A DNA stretch of 64,000 nucleotides from Actinomycetes bacterium (GTDB lineage: Bacteria; Actinomycetota; Actinomycetes; Nanopelagicales; Nanopelagicaceae). Every line of letters starts with the position of its first letter. Within the stretch, counting starts at the first letter, position 1. The stretch covers positions 52,036-116,035 of the forward strand of contig JANYCW010000046.1 in the NCBI GenBank assembly GCA_025360085.1, given 5' to 3'. The notes beneath the pieces are model-generated. The model saw only the letters and a program-made list of their open reading frames with translations. It was not told where the DNA came from and did not search any database. Below are positions 42,959 through 53,835 of this stretch, piece by piece. The translations under genes and the position numbers were made by a program.

Positions 42959-44470
42959 TTATGCCTCCTTAGGTGCTGGCAGAGTTCCGGTGCTTTTGGC
43001 CGAGAAACCAGAGAAACGATGGCCTGATGCAAAGAAATTGAGTTTGGCGACAATGGTTACTAATGGTTTGGTAAAGACAAAGACAACGATTAAATCGACG
43101 ATGGTGGTGAGGCCAAGCGTGAAAGCAAAACCGCGCACACCGCCGACGGCAAAAAAGTAAAGGAGAACTGCGGCAATTATCGAGACGAAGTCGGCGATCA
43201 AGATGGTGTGACGGGCACGAATCCATCCAGTATCAACTGCAGTGCGAAGAGATCGACCCTCTCGAATCTCATCTCGAATACGCTCGAAGAAGATGATAAA
43301 TGAGTCGGCCGTTACACCAATGGCCACAATGGCACCAGCAATTCCTGCCAAAGTTAAAGTAAAACCAATCCACTTTCCAAGAAGTAAAAAGAGTAAGTAA
43401 ACAAGTGAGCCAGCGACTAAAAGAGAGCCAACAGTTACTAAGCCCAAGCCACGGTAATACAAGAGTGAGTACAGCAGGACAAGTAGTAATCCAAGTCCTC
43501 CGGCAAGTAAGCCCGCATTGAGTTGATCGGCGCCAAGGGTTGGTGAAATTTGTTGAACTTCACCCCGATCAAAGGAGAGCGGCAATGCGCCATATTTTAA
43601 AACATTCGCTAAATCTTGAGCTTCAAGTTGTGTAAAGCTTCCGGTAATCTGGGCGTTGCCAGAAGGAATTGGTTCATTTATTCTTGGAGATGAGACAACT
43701 AATCCATCGAGAACAATTGCAACTTGGTTAAGTGGCTCGGCCAAAGTCGTTACACGAGTTGTCAATGCTCCAAATGCGCTTGTACCTTCGCCGTTAAATG
43801 TCAGGCTGACATACCATGCGTTCCCACCTTGAGTATCTATTCCTGCCGACGCTTTTGAGATTTGACGTCCTAAAACCTCAGCCGGTGCCAAAATATATTT
43901 CGTTAAACCGCTGCGATCACAAACAGCGATCGTATCGCTCGGAGCATCCGTACTCGTGCCTTGAAGATTTGCAGCTTTCTTGCAATCTAAAGCAGCGAAT
44001 GTGGCATTGATTTCCGCGCTGACTCCCGTTGCTGGTGCTGATGCAGAGCCTGCGGCAATGGTTGAAGGTTGACTTGCAAGGACTTGGCGAAAACGAAGCT
44101 CTGCAGTCTGGCCTACCAACTCAACAACGCGACGACCTGTGTCTCCTGGAACCGAGATTACTATCTGGCGATTTGTTCCGCTTCCTTGCGCGGCAACCTC
44201 GGACTCTGCAACACCTAATGAGTTCACGCGTTGGCGGATAATGGAGACGGCTTGGTCGATCGCTTCATTAGTAACCTTGCCACTCTCACCAGGTGCGATG
44301 CGAGGCTGAAGCGTCACAGAAGTTCCTCCGCGAAGATCTAGACCAAGGCGCACGGATGTGGCACCTTGAATGAAGGCAAGTGCGGTCATGGCGACAAGGA
44401 CTATCCCCAAAATAGCCAATGAGCGCACTGGACGTGCCGCGGTCTTTACGGTTTTAGTTGTAGTAGACAT
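42959..44470 (-). CDS. secD: Protein translocase subunit SecD
   Basis: LGLDLRGGTSVTLQP, GVTADSFIIFFERIRDEIREGRSLRTAVDTGW. Confidence 0.95.
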   Translation of the reverse strand: MSTTTKTVKTAARPVRSLAILGIVLVAMTALAFIQGATSVRLGLDLRGGTSVTLQPRIAPGESGKVTNEAIDQAVSIIRQRVNSLGVAESEVAAQGSGTNRQIVISVPGDTGRRVVELVGQTAELRFRQVLASQPSTIAAGSASAPATGVSAEINATFAALDCKKAANLQGTSTDAPSDTIAVCDRSGLTKYILAPAEVLGRQISKASAGIDTQGGNAWYVSLTFNGEGTSAFGALTTRVTTLAEPLNQVAIVLDGLVVSSPRINEPIPSGNAQITGSFTQLEAQDLANVLKYGALPLSFDRGEVQQISPTLGADQLNAGLLAGGLGLLLVLLYSLLYYRGLGLVTVGSLLVAGSLVYLLFLLLGKWIGFTLTLAGIAGAIVAIGVTADSFIIFFERIRDEIREGRSLRTAVDTGWIRARHTILIADFVSIIAAVLLYFFAVGGVRGFAFTLGLTTIVDLIVVFVFTKPLVTIVAKLNFFASGHRFSGFSAKSTGTLPAPKEA

Positions 44471-44481
44471 AGAGGCAGAGT

Positions 44482-45522
44482 CTAGGCGTCAGGTGGCGGC
44501 ATGTCGAAAAGAGAGGCGATACCAGATGTTGGTGTTCGACCTATATGGGCAAAGCCGGCAGCTGTTGCCACTCGCCCACGTGGGGTTCTGGCAATAAATC
44601 CATGCCGAACTAGGAAAGGCTCGGCCACCGATTCAACCGTCTCACGCTCTTCACCCACTGCAATAGCCAGCGTCGAAAGACCAACGGGGCCACCATTAAA
44701 ACGCTCGACTAAGGCCGTTAAGACCCCTCTATCGAGTCGATCTAAACCCAGCGCATCCACTTCATATATTTCAAGGGCTGTGCGCGTCTCTTGCAGAGAG
44801 ATAAGTGAACTCCCGTTTACTTGTCCATAATCTCGCACTCGGCGAAGGAGTCTGTTTGCAATACGTGGAGTTCCACGAGACCTACCTGAGATCTCAATAA
44901 TGGATTCGGCGGCGATATTAATCTCAAGAAGTTTGGCGCTTCGTGTGATTACTTCGGCCAACTCACTATCAGAATAAAAATCCAAGTGGGCGGTAAAACC
45001 GAATCGGTCGCGCAAGGGGCTTGTGAGCAAACCGCTGCGGGTAGTTGCACCAACAAGTGTGAAATGTGGAAGTTGTAATGGAATTGCGGTTGCACCCGGT
45101 CCCTTGCCTACGACAATATCGACGCGAAAATCCTCCATCGCAAGATACAAGAGTTCTTCAGCAGGGCGTGGGAGTCGATGGATTTCATCTAAAAATAAAA
45201 TCTCGCCCTCGACAAGTGAAGACAAAATCGCAGCCAAATCGCCTGCATGGGTAATTGCCGGTCCACTAGAGATTCGAATGGGTGCCGACATTTCACTGGC
45301 AAGAATTAACGCCAACGTTGTCTTTCCCAAACCCGGAGGGCCTGAGAGCAGAATATGATCGGCAGGAGTTTTGCGCGCTCGTGCTGCAGTAAGGAGAACA
45401 TCGATCTGCTCTCGCACGCGGTGTTGGCCAATGAACTCATTTAACGTTGAAGGGCGAAGTGCGTGTTCTAGCGCAGACTCTTCGCCTTTAATGTGTGAGC
45501 CCACTAAACGATTTTCATCCAC
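44482..45522 (-). CDS. ruvB: Holliday junction branch migration ATPase RuvB
   Basis: [59 protein letters not shown]. Confidence 0.98.
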   Translation of the reverse strand: MDENRLVGSHIKGEESALEHALRPSTLNEFIGQHRVREQIDVLLTAARARKTPADHILLSGPPGLGKTTLALILASEMSAPIRISSGPAITHAGDLAAILSSLVEGEILFLDEIHRLPRPAEELLYLAMEDFRVDIVVGKGPGATAIPLQLPHFTLVGATTRSGLLTSPLRDRFGFTAHLDFYSDSELAEVITRSAKLLEINIAAESIIEISGRSRGTPRIANRLLRRVRDYGQVNGSSLISLQETRTALEIYEVDALGLDRLDRGVLTALVERFNGGPVGLSTLAIAVGEERETVESVAEPFLVRHGFIARTPRGRVATAAGFAHIGRTPTSGIASLFDMPPPDA

Positions 45523-46129
45523 GAGAGCCCCTTGCCTGTGAGAGTGCCTCTTTTAGTAGATCACTAAGAGACATTGACGTTGCTTCAATACCCTCACTGT
45601 TTAAGCGTGAAACGAGAGTTGTGATTGCAGTATCGGATTCTTTAGGTGAAAAACCAAGGGAGATAAGTGCGCTACTTAAGGATTCGCGCCACGCAGGAAT
45701 ATGAATGTTGTAGCGTGGGGCCTCTGAGAAATCTTTCAATTTACCTTTTAACTCCAGAATCATTCGCTGCGCACCTTTGCGCCCTATTCCGGGTACTTGC
45801 TCTATTGTGGAAATATCCTCGGTAGCAATGGCCCGACTTAATTCATGCGGGCTAAGAGATCCGAGAATTGACAGCGCAACTTTCGGACCGATTCCTGAAA
45901 CAGTTTGAACGAGCTCGAATAGAGTGCGCTCTTCATCGCTTAAGAAACCAAAGAGCGTTAATGAGTCTTCTCGAACCACTAACGTTGTAAAGAGATGTAG
46001 GTGCATTCCCAAAGTCACATTAGAACTTGTTGTCGTATTCACTAACACCTTTAAACCCACGCCACTAACTTCCACAACCACATAGTCGATGTAAATTGCA
46101 CGGACTGAACCGGAGATAAATGAAATCAT
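45515..46129 (-). CDS. ruvA: Holliday junction branch migration protein RuvA
   Basis: [60 protein letters not shown]. Confidence 0.96.
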   Translation of the reverse strand: MISFISGSVRAIYIDYVVVEVSGVGLKVLVNTTTSSNVTLGMHLHLFTTLVVREDSLTLFGFLSDEERTLFELVQTVSGIGPKVALSILGSLSPHELSRAIATEDISTIEQVPGIGRKGAQRMILELKGKLKDFSEAPRYNIHIPAWRESLSSALISLGFSPKESDTAITTLVSRLNSEGIEATSMSLSDLLKEALSQARGSRG

Positions 46130-46669
46130 TTACGTACGAAGGTTTCGCAGGCGAGATTTTTCTTGTGCGAGAGCGTCAGCAATTTTCGCATTAGCTCCTC
46201 CACGCCAAATGTGACAAATGGCAAGGGCTAATGCATCCGTTGCATCAACGGGCCTTGGAATCTCATTTAAATTCAGAAGTTTTACAACCATATGTGCAAC
46301 TTGGAGCTTATTAGCACGTCCCGATCCGGTAACGGCGGCTTTGACTTCGCTGGGCGTATGCATCATCACGGGAATTCCAGATTTCGCGGCAATAAGCAAG
46401 GCGACACCGGCGGCCTGTCCCGTTCCCATAACAGTACGAACGTTGTGCTGGGCAAATACACGCTCAATGGCGATGACATCTGGATTCCACAACGACACCC
46501 ATTCATGAATTGCTCTATCCAACTCTAGTAATCGTTGCTCCAAAGCGTTATCGGCGTTGGTCATAATGACGCCGACGCCAACCATCGTTAAAGGTTTACC
46601 AACTGCGCCTTCCACAATTCCGATACCACAACGCGTTAGGCCTGGATCGATACCCAGCACTCGCATCAC
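46130..46669 (-). CDS. ruvC: Crossover junction endodeoxyribonuclease RuvC
   Basis: RVLGIDPGLTRCGIGIVE, IERVFAQHNVRTVMGTGQAAGV, DATDALALAICH. Confidence 0.97.
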   Translation of the reverse strand: MMRVLGIDPGLTRCGIGIVEGAVGKPLTMVGVGVIMTNADNALEQRLLELDRAIHEWVSLWNPDVIAIERVFAQHNVRTVMGTGQAAGVALLIAAKSGIPVMMHTPSEVKAAVTGSGRANKLQVAHMVVKLLNLNEIPRPVDATDALALAICHIWRGGANAKIADALAQEKSRLRNLRT

Positions 46670-46725
46670 TTCACCGCTTTTCCTCGCACAATAAGAGTTC
46701 CAGCCTAGGCTTTAATCACTCTCCC

Positions 46726-47478
46726 CTAGTCCAGGCTCGCCATAACTTCATCCGAGACATCAAAGTTACTAAAGACATTTTGCACATCATCGAGCTCTTC
46801 AATTGCATCAATGAGTTCGAAGATTTTTTTTGCCCCATTGGCGTCGAGTTCAATAGAGATCGTTGGCACAAACGATGAATCAGCCGACTCATAGTCAATT
46901 CCCGAACTCTGTAGCGCAGTACGAACCGGCACTAAATCACTTGGCTGACTGACTACTTCAAAAACTTCACCCACATCATTGACCTCTTCGGCGCCGGCAT
47001 CTAATACCGCCTCCAAAATAGCGTCCTCCGTTAAACCCGCTACTTTCTTAACAATGACAACACCTTTGCGATTAAAGAGATAGGCCACAGATCCTGGATC
47101 TGCCATAACACCGCCATTTCGAGTTACAGCAACACGGACTTCAGATGATGAACGGTTTCGATTATCGGTCAAACACTCAATCATTATTGCAACACCATGC
47201 GGGCCGTAACCCTCGTACATAATCGTTTGATAATCAGCGGCACCAAGTTCTAGACCTGCACCACGTTTTACCGCTCTTTCAATATTATCGGCCGGCATTG
47301 AGGATTTTTTAGCTTTTGTAATGGCATCAAAAAGAGTGGGGTTGCCTTCAAGGTCGGCGCCGCCGTTTCGCGCAGCGACTTCAATGGCTCGAATCTGCTT
47401 TGCAAAAACTTTTGCTCGACGACTATCGACAATGGCCTTCTTATGCTTCGTTGTCGCCCACTTGGAATGGCCAGACAT
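46726..47478 (-). CDS. yebC: YebC/PmpR family transcriptional/translational regulator
   Basis: [50 protein letters not shown]. Confidence 0.96.
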   Translation of the reverse strand: MSGHSKWATTKHKKAIVDSRRAKVFAKQIRAIEVAARNGGADLEGNPTLFDAITKAKKSSMPADNIERAVKRGAGLELGAADYQTIMYEGYGPHGVAIMIECLTDNRNRSSSEVRVAVTRNGGVMADPGSVAYLFNRKGVVIVKKVAGLTEDAILEAVLDAGAEEVNDVGEVFEVVSQPSDLVPVRTALQSSGIDYESADSSFVPTISIELDANGAKKIFELIDAIEELDDVQNVFSNFDVSDEVMASLD

Positions 47479-47512
47479 CTTTTACCCCTTTGCCTCTTTG
47501 TATTAGTTCGAA

Positions 47513-48109
47513 CTACTGTACCTGTTGCAATGCCGGCAAGGCGACTTCTTCAATGAAATAGCGGTGCACGCGGTAATCTCCCGAAATCTCCGGATGAAAT
47601 GCTGTCGCAAGAATACTCTTCGAACGTACTGCAACTGGATGTGAATCAAAAGTAGTCAATACTTCGATACCGTGCCCAACTCGTTCAACCCACGGTGCTC
47701 GAATGAAAATCGCGTGCATTAACTCACTCGAACCATCGGCAAAGGAGATTTGCGTTTCAAAAGAATCTACTTGGCGACCGAAAGCATTTCTGCGCACAGA
47801 AATATCTAATCCGCCAAAGCTCTTTTGTTCAGGGCTAGCGTCAAGAATTTCATCGGCCAACAAAATCATTCCTGCGCACGAGCCATACACCGGCATTCCC
47901 GCTTTTATCCGATCTTTAATCGGCTGATAGAGATCGAAAATCTGCGCTAACTGCGCAATTGTCGTTGACTCCCCACCTGGAATTACTAGCGCATCAACCT
48001 CGGCCAACTCACTTGCACGACGGACCGAGATTGGATACACACCACAAGCGATAAGTGCACTGACATGTTCGCGGACATCACCTTGAAACGCAAGAACCCC
48101 GACCCTCAT
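47513..48109 (-). CDS. pdxT: Pyridoxal 5'-phosphate synthase glutaminase subunit
   Basis: [51 protein letters not shown]. Confidence 0.96.
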   Translation of the reverse strand: MRVGVLAFQGDVREHVSALIACGVYPISVRRASELAEVDALVIPGGESTTIAQLAQIFDLYQPIKDRIKAGMPVYGSCAGMILLADEILDASPEQKSFGGLDISVRRNAFGRQVDSFETQISFADGSSELMHAIFIRAPWVERVGHGIEVLTTFDSHPVAVRSKSILATAFHPEISGDYRVHRYFIEEVALPALQQVQ

Positions 48110-48121
48110 GAGTTACCAGCC

Positions 48122-49009
48122 TTACCAACCACGCTCTGCAAGTCGATGTGGTGCTGGAAGATCGGCGACATTAATTCCGACCATCGCCTCACCTAAGCCA
48201 CGCGAAGCATCGGCAACAACTTTTGGATCATCCCAAAATGTCGTTGCGCGAACACATGCGGCGGCTCGCTGTGCGGGATTGCCTGATTTAAATATTCCTG
48301 ATCCGATGAAGACTCCATCGGCGCCCATGCTCATCATGAGTGCGGCGTCGGCTGGAGTTGCAATGCCTCCAGCGGTAAAAAGTACGACGGGAAGTTTCCC
48401 CGCGGCGGCTACTTCTTTTACTAGGTCAAATGGAGCCTGCAACTCTTTTGCTGCAACATATAACTCATCTTCACGAAGTGATGAGAGACGACGGATTTCA
48501 CCGTTAATTTCGCGCATATGTTGCATCGCATTTGACACATCACCAGTGCCGGCCTCACCCTTAGAGCGAATCATTGCCGCACCTTCATTTATACGTCGCA
48601 ACGCTTCACCAAGATTTGTCGCACCGCAGACAAATGGAACGGTGAAGTTCCATTTATCGATATGGTTTTTATAATCGGCTGGAGTTAAAACTTCAGACTC
48701 ATCAATATAATCAACGCCAAGTGATTGCAGGACCTGTGCTTCAACAAAATGTCCAATGCGCGCCTTAGCCATAACTGGAATTGATACTGCGGCTTGAATC
48801 TTTTCAATCATGTCAGGATCCGACATTCGGGCGACTCCGCCTTGGGCACGAATATCTGCAGGGACGCGCTCAAGGGCCATAACAGCCACCGCACCGGCAT
48901 CTTCAGCAATCTTTGCCTGCTCGGCGTTGACGACATCCATAATGACGCCGCCTTTGAGCATCTCTGCCATGCCGCGTTTGACCCGCCCCGTGCCCGTTAA
49001 TTCAGCCAT
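48122..49009 (-). CDS. pdxS: Pyridoxal 5'-phosphate synthase lyase subunit
   Basis: [56 protein letters not shown]. Confidence 0.98.
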   Translation of the reverse strand: MAELTGTGRVKRGMAEMLKGGVIMDVVNAEQAKIAEDAGAVAVMALERVPADIRAQGGVARMSDPDMIEKIQAAVSIPVMAKARIGHFVEAQVLQSLGVDYIDESEVLTPADYKNHIDKWNFTVPFVCGATNLGEALRRINEGAAMIRSKGEAGTGDVSNAMQHMREINGEIRRLSSLREDELYVAAKELQAPFDLVKEVAAAGKLPVVLFTAGGIATPADAALMMSMGADGVFIGSGIFKSGNPAQRAAACVRATTFWDDPKVVADASRGLGEAMVGINVADLPAPHRLAERGW

Positions 49010-49048
49010 TTCCGCACTCCAATTGTGAAAGATTAATAGAGGATTATC

Positions 49049-50086
49049 CTACTTTGTCGGCGATGGACTCGCACTCGAAGCAATCAAGGTGAAATCAGGC
49101 TCGGTATCGGTCAGAGCGACCCACACTTGACCAGGAGCAAATGTAATCTCGTTGCCATCTAATCCCGTCCATATCGTGCTAACACCTGCCGATGCTCGAG
49201 CCCATGTGGCAGTAAAACTCTTTCCATCGCGCAAGATATATCCCGAACCAGTTCCGACGGTGTTAGAAAAAGGAGTGATGCCTCCAAACTTATCTCCATA
49301 CTGCGAGGCAGTAATGGAAACGAGTTGGATGACAAAGGTTGTGGGTCCAAGCGTCTTGCCACTTTCGGCAAGGTTAGCTTCGTTGTTATGGGTTAAGTGC
49401 CATCGATTATCTGTGGGTGACCAGATAACCTCATATGTTGTCGATGGCCAGTGTAGAACTGCCCGTGAAATCCGAACTCCTTGCGAGGCGATATCCCCGA
49501 ATTTCCAGCCAACTGATGTAGCCGAATCAACGAGATAGCCCTTCTCAATAATTCTTTGCATGAGTAAATCGGCGCGCAGAACCATATTGTACGGCGAATT
49601 GCGCGCAGGATCTCTTGTGAAGATTATTGGTGACTGGGTTTGCGCACCGAGATTCTGCACATTTGCCGCAGCAATTACCGGTAGAAGTTTCCTTTGTGCA
49701 CCACTATAGGCAAATGCAACTCGACCAAATTGAGAGAGAATTTCGATATCGGAAATTCTTGCACTGCGCACTGGGCCGATTCGATTAGGAATAACCGATG
49801 AAAAGATTGCGGCCAATCGTGTAAGACCGCCCTCTACCTGTTCAATGTAGACAATATCTGCATCCTCTAGGCCAATTTGTGGACGGGCAGAGTTCGTATC
49901 ATCAATCTTTACCGCAAGGACGGGGCCGTTGCCTCCAATTCGACCACTCAATACATTTCTCTCGGCAGGTTTAGGTTTGACGGACTCAATGGTTTTGGCA
50001 ATCGTTGCGCAGCTACTCAAAAGCAGTACTACACCTATACACATTGCGATAGAACGTTTTCTATAGAGCATCGAATTCAAATTCAT
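49049..50086 (-). CDS. DUF3048 domain-containing lipoprotein
   Basis: Lipobox VVLLLSSC near N-terminus; VLAVKIDDTNSARPQIGLEDADIVYIEQVEGGLTRLAAIFSS...IGPVRSARISD typical of DUF3048. Start chosen at MNLNSMLYRKR. Confidence 0.85.
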   Translation of the reverse strand: MNLNSMLYRKRSIAMCIGVVLLLSSCATIAKTIESVKPKPAERNVLSGRIGGNGPVLAVKIDDTNSARPQIGLEDADIVYIEQVEGGLTRLAAIFSSVIPNRIGPVRSARISDIEILSQFGRVAFAYSGAQRKLLPVIAAANVQNLGAQTQSPIIFTRDPARNSPYNMVLRADLLMQRIIEKGYLVDSATSVGWKFGDIASQGVRISRAVLHWPSTTYEVIWSPTDNRWHLTHNNEANLAESGKTLGPTTFVIQLVSITASQYGDKFGGITPFSNTVGTGSGYILRDGKSFTATWARASAGVSTIWTGLDGNEITFAPGQVWVALTDTEPDFTLIASSASPSPTK

Positions 50087-50564
50087 ACGTAACTGGAAGT
50101 GGCGCGGTACCGGAAAGGCGAAATAAACGAATCGCAATTTTTTGTCGAACCTTTTGAGTCGATGAGACTGAATCCGTGTGAATTGCAATTGCGATACGAA
50201 TCTTGGCAGTCAAGGCGCCGAGCTCATCTAGAAGTGACTGCTCGGCCGAGTTAGCATGAAGTTGACCATCAACTAAAAACAAGGCCAGAGCTCCAGAGAG
50301 GGCTGATTCCGTCGCAGATCTCTCTTGAACACTGGCTTCACGCGCGTGATATGCCGCAGATGTTAAGAGTAACGACGACGCAGGATCGGCGAAGTCGCTA
50401 CGCGCTATTTCAAGTGCAATGGCGGCTCGGCGTTGCAAGAGACCATCTAAATTAGCCCAGCTTGTCTCGACACGGTGATGCAGACGATCAAGTCGAGTCG
50501 CAAGAAATGAGAGATACCAGAGAAAGATAAGCGAAGTTAGTGTTACTAAAAACAAAGTTCTCAC
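50061..50564 (-). CDS. Membrane-anchored LemA-like protein
   Basis: N-terminal TM segment, then LDRLHHRVETSWANLDGLLQRRAAIALEIARS resembling LemA helices. Confidence 0.55.
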   Translation of the reverse strand: MRTLFLVTLTSLIFLWYLSFLATRLDRLHHRVETSWANLDGLLQRRAAIALEIARSDFADPASSLLLTSAAYHAREASVQERSATESALSGALALFLVDGQLHANSAEQSLLDELGALTAKIRIAIAIHTDSVSSTQKVRQKIAIRLFRLSGTAPLPVTYEFEFDAL

Positions 50565-51745
50565 GATTTATTCTCATCTCTTGAGAGAAAACGATTCCAG
50601 GATCTATTCTCCGACGCCAATGTAACGCCTTCACCGCCAACCATTGCCATTTCGTAAATGGAAAAAATCTGTTTGGCGACAACATCCCAATCAAATATCT
50701 GGGCATGAGTTTTACCGGCAAGAGCGAGTTGACCGCGTTTGTCATTATCGTCTAGCAAATCAATAACAACCTTAGCTAAATCAGTTGAATCCTGCGATGA
50801 AAATAGTGCGCCGAATGCTCCACCGCCGAGTAGCTCATCAAAGGCTGGAATATCGCTGGCAACCACGCAGGTTCCTGCGGCCAAGGCTTCAGCCAAAATT
50901 ATTCCAAAAGATTCTCCACCAGTATTAGGGGCTACATAAATGGCAATCGAGGACATGAAGTCGGCCTTTTCATCCTCACTGATGCGCCCTAAAAATTCAA
51001 AGCGGTGTCGCAGCTCGGGGTCGATACTTTTTTCAAACTCTTTAGGATCTCCAGGTCCTGCCACTAATACTCTGATGTCTGGCGCAAAACGAGCGATAAT
51101 TGGCAGTGCATCAATGAGCACCTGTAATCCCTTGCGTGGCTCTTCAAATCGGCCAATAAAGCCAATCGTGTTACCTGTCCACTTATCATTTCGAACACCG
51201 TTGGCATAATGCGCGGCATAGATTCCATTAGGGATTACCACTGCATCGGTATCTAAGTGATTTGTTAACGTTAATCTCGCCGCTTCTGATACTGCAATTC
51301 TGGCGTTAAGTTTTTCAATGGCAGGCTCAAGTATCGGACCGATTGCAAAGATGACTTTCTGGTGTTTTGCCGCTGCATGAAAAGTTCCAACCATTGGGCC
51401 CTCTGCTGCCCAACATGCAAGAAGTGAAAGAGAAGGGATTGCGGGCTCGTGTAAATGCAAAATATCAAAATCTCCCCCGCCAATCCACTGTCGAACGCGC
51501 GCAAATGCAATCGGACCAAATAAAACCCGCGCGACCGCGCCATTGTATGGAATTGAGATGGGTTTACCCGCGTTTACAACATAATCTGGCAACTCTGACT
51601 CACCCAATGCCGGTGCAAGCACCGATACGTCATGTCCGGCGTTAATTAAATACTCGGCCAGATCTCGAACATGATTTTGTACACCGCCAGGAGTATCCCA
51701 ACCATAGGGACAGACAATGCCGATTTTCAATTTATTTAGCGACAT
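50561..51745 (-). CDS. pimA: Glycosyltransferase family 4, phosphatidylinositol mannosyltransferase-like (PimA)
   Basis: KIGIVCPYGWDTPGGVQNHVRDLAEYL, GTFHAA, FIGRFEEPRKGLQVLIDALP, GGESFGIILAEALAAGTCVVASDIPAF; adjacent acyltransferase and PI synthase-like genes. Confidence 0.87.
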   Translation of the reverse strand: MSLNKLKIGIVCPYGWDTPGGVQNHVRDLAEYLINAGHDVSVLAPALGESELPDYVVNAGKPISIPYNGAVARVLFGPIAFARVRQWIGGGDFDILHLHEPAIPSLSLLACWAAEGPMVGTFHAAAKHQKVIFAIGPILEPAIEKLNARIAVSEAARLTLTNHLDTDAVVIPNGIYAAHYANGVRNDKWTGNTIGFIGRFEEPRKGLQVLIDALPIIARFAPDIRVLVAGPGDPKEFEKSIDPELRHRFEFLGRISEDEKADFMSSIAIYVAPNTGGESFGIILAEALAAGTCVVASDIPAFDELLGGGAFGALFSSQDSTDLAKVVIDLLDDNDKRGQLALAGKTHAQIFDWDVVAKQIFSIYEMAMVGGEGVTLASENRSWNRFLSRDENKS

Positions 51746-52629
51746 GAGGTACTTTCCTTGAAATCGCCATCGATCCAAATCCGCTGCATCATGTGCCAAT
51801 CTTCGGGATGCGCCGAGATTCCTTGTGCAAAAAGATCGGCACTGTTTTGCACAATTGCGGCAATCCTCTGGCTTTCAGTACCCGTCTCTGGAATTGCAAC
51901 TAATTCGAAATCAATGTGAATGCCGGTCTGCGTATATGAGACCATGGCATAGATAAGCGGCGCCTTGGTTCTAAGTGCCAAAATCGCAGGTCCTGCGGGC
52001 ATTCGGGCTGGTCCACCGAAAAAGGTAACGTCTATTCCAGATCGAGAAAGATCTCGATCGGCGGCAAGTGCCACAACACATCCTGCACGAAGTCGAAGTG
52101 CCAAAGTTGGAATTACTCGCCCATCAAGGGGTAGCGCCTCCAGACCAAATGCTGCGCGATAGGCCATAAACTTCTTAAATAAAGCCTCGGGTTTTAAGCG
52201 CTCGGCGACGGTAACCAATGTGGCACCTTTTGCACAGAAATATGCCGCAGCATGATCATAGTTTCCAACGTGTGCAAGAGTAACAATTGCACCTTTGCCC
52301 GCGGCGATAGCATCGAGTAAGAGATACTCCTTCGTTGTGGTGACTGTGTCTTGGATCCTCGCCGGCGACCAATCTGGAAATCTAAATGTGTCACACCAGT
52401 ATCGAAGCATCGAGCGCATCGCCTTATAGACAAGCAGATCAACATCAAGAGCGGTCATATCAGGCTGAGTACGTGCAAGATTTGCGCGCAATCGTTTGAC
52501 GCCCGTGCCATTTCGTTTGACTATAACATCTGAAATTGTGTAGGCCGATGAATATACGAATCCCTCGGGGAGCCAACGCAAAATTCGCCAGGCCGCGAAA
52601 TATCCCCATGAAGACACAACTGTGATCAT
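51736..52629 (-). CDS. Phosphatidylinositol mannoside acyltransferase-like protein (LpxL/HtrB family)
   Basis: LAHVGNYDHAAAYFCAKG (HxxxxD), LALAADRDLSRSGIDVTFFGGPARMPAGPAILALRT. Confidence 0.85.
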   Translation of the reverse strand: MITVVSSWGYFAAWRILRWLPEGFVYSSAYTISDVIVKRNGTGVKRLRANLARTQPDMTALDVDLLVYKAMRSMLRYWCDTFRFPDWSPARIQDTVTTTKEYLLLDAIAAGKGAIVTLAHVGNYDHAAAYFCAKGATLVTVAERLKPEALFKKFMAYRAAFGLEALPLDGRVIPTLALRLRAGCVVALAADRDLSRSGIDVTFFGGPARMPAGPAILALRTKAPLIYAMVSYTQTGIHIDFELVAIPETGTESQRIAAIVQNSADLFAQGISAHPEDWHMMQRIWIDGDFKESTSCR

Positions 52630-53226
52630 TTATATCTGTGCCCTTTTAACAATCAACATTCGTTGACAAGCAGTGATTGATCCAAGAATGGCAAGTACCC
52701 ACATTCCTACGCTCAGAACATAAGCAACGCCCAATCCATCGAGTGCGATTACTGAAACCGAGAGTACTAAACGCTCAGTGCGCTCGGCAATTCCGCCAGT
52801 ACATTCAATCCCAAAACTCTCCGCCTTCACTCGAATATATGGAACTAATAATCCAGTTACAAGTGCAACCAAAACAAGAATTGAAAGCATTTGATTATCA
52901 TCGATAAGAAAAAGCAGCACGCCAATTAAAATCGCCGAATCGGTAATTCGATCAATCGTAGAATCTAAAAATCCACCCCATCGACTAGCTCCTGCTTTAG
53001 AGATTCGCGCCATGGCGCCATCGAAGAGATCGCTGAGGGCGAAGAAGGCACACATCGCCGAGCCCACAAAGAACTCGCCCCGAGGATAGAAATACAGCGC
53101 CGATGAAACGACACCGATTGCACCAATCCACGTGACTACATTAGGAGAAATCCCTATTCGCAAAGCGAATCTGGCTACGGGTGTTATGAATCTCGTAACC
53201 GCGGGTTTAAAAATCCTACTTATCAT
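52630..53226 (-). CDS. pgsA: CDP-alcohol phosphatidyltransferase (phosphatidylinositol phosphate synthase-like)
   Basis: CDP-OH-P motif DLFDGAMARISKAGASRWGGFLDSTIDRITD; start at MISRIFKPAVTRF. Confidence 0.87.
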   Translation of the reverse strand: MISRIFKPAVTRFITPVARFALRIGISPNVVTWIGAIGVVSSALYFYPRGEFFVGSAMCAFFALSDLFDGAMARISKAGASRWGGFLDSTIDRITDSAILIGVLLFLIDDNQMLSILVLVALVTGLLVPYIRVKAESFGIECTGGIAERTERLVLSVSVIALDGLGVAYVLSVGMWVLAILGSITACQRMLIVKRAQI

Positions 53227-53250
53227 CACCTCCCATCGTAGGCTGAGGCA

Positions 53251-53835
53251 GTGAATACTCTCGCATCGCCTCAAACCATCGCCGTTTATGGGCATTCGAG
53301 TGCGGATCCAATGGCGGTGGCTAGAGCTTTTGGAGCAACGTTATCGAGTGAAGTGGACTCACTGGCAGATTGTGCAATCTTTGTCATTAATCCATCAACG
53401 GGGATTGACCAAGCAACTATCGATATGTGGGCGGCCTTTGATGAGTATGTAACGCCACGCATAGTCGTTGTAACACATATTGAAAACCACGACGCCGATT
53501 TTGATGATGCAATCATGTTAGCAAATCGCGTCTTTGATCGTATGGCTACGCCATTTCTTGTCTTACATGATGATGCAGGTCTGGCCTGTGCCTTAATCTC
53601 ACTTGAATCTTTAGAGGTGATTGATTACTCAACTGCGCCCTCCCAGATTATTGCAAGTGAGCCTGAACATAAAACTTTAGTACAAGAATTTCGGCAAGAG
53701 TACTTAGAACTCGTGCTTTCATTGGGTGAAGACGCATTTGCCGCGGGTCTTTTATTTCCTGCGATACCTTTGTGGATTGAAAGAGGCATCGGTGTTGATA
53801 TTGTAAAGAGTTACTTAAACCAGCTTTCTCCGTAA
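53251..53835 (+). CDS. EF-G-like G-domain relic protein lacking a P-loop
   Basis: Layout resembles EF-G domain I: IAVYGHSSADPMAVARAFGA, CAIFVINPSTGIDQATIDMW, TPRIVVVTHIENHDADFDDAI, and an ending like the helices after the EF-G G domain (EFRQEYLELVLSLGEDAFAAGL). Confidence 0.6.
   Translation: MNTLASPQTIAVYGHSSADPMAVARAFGATLSSEVDSLADCAIFVINPSTGIDQATIDMWAAFDEYVTPRIVVVTHIENHDADFDDAIMLANRVFDRMATPFLVLHDDAGLACALISLESLEVIDYSTAPSQIIASEPEHKTLVQEFRQEYLELVLSLGEDAFAAGLLFPAIPLWIERGIGVDIVKSYLNQLSP

Noticed and set aside
46702-46711. Perfect 10-bp palindrome agcctaggct between ruvC and yebC
   Set aside because: A 10-bp palindrome is expected by chance in a window this size, with no other support.
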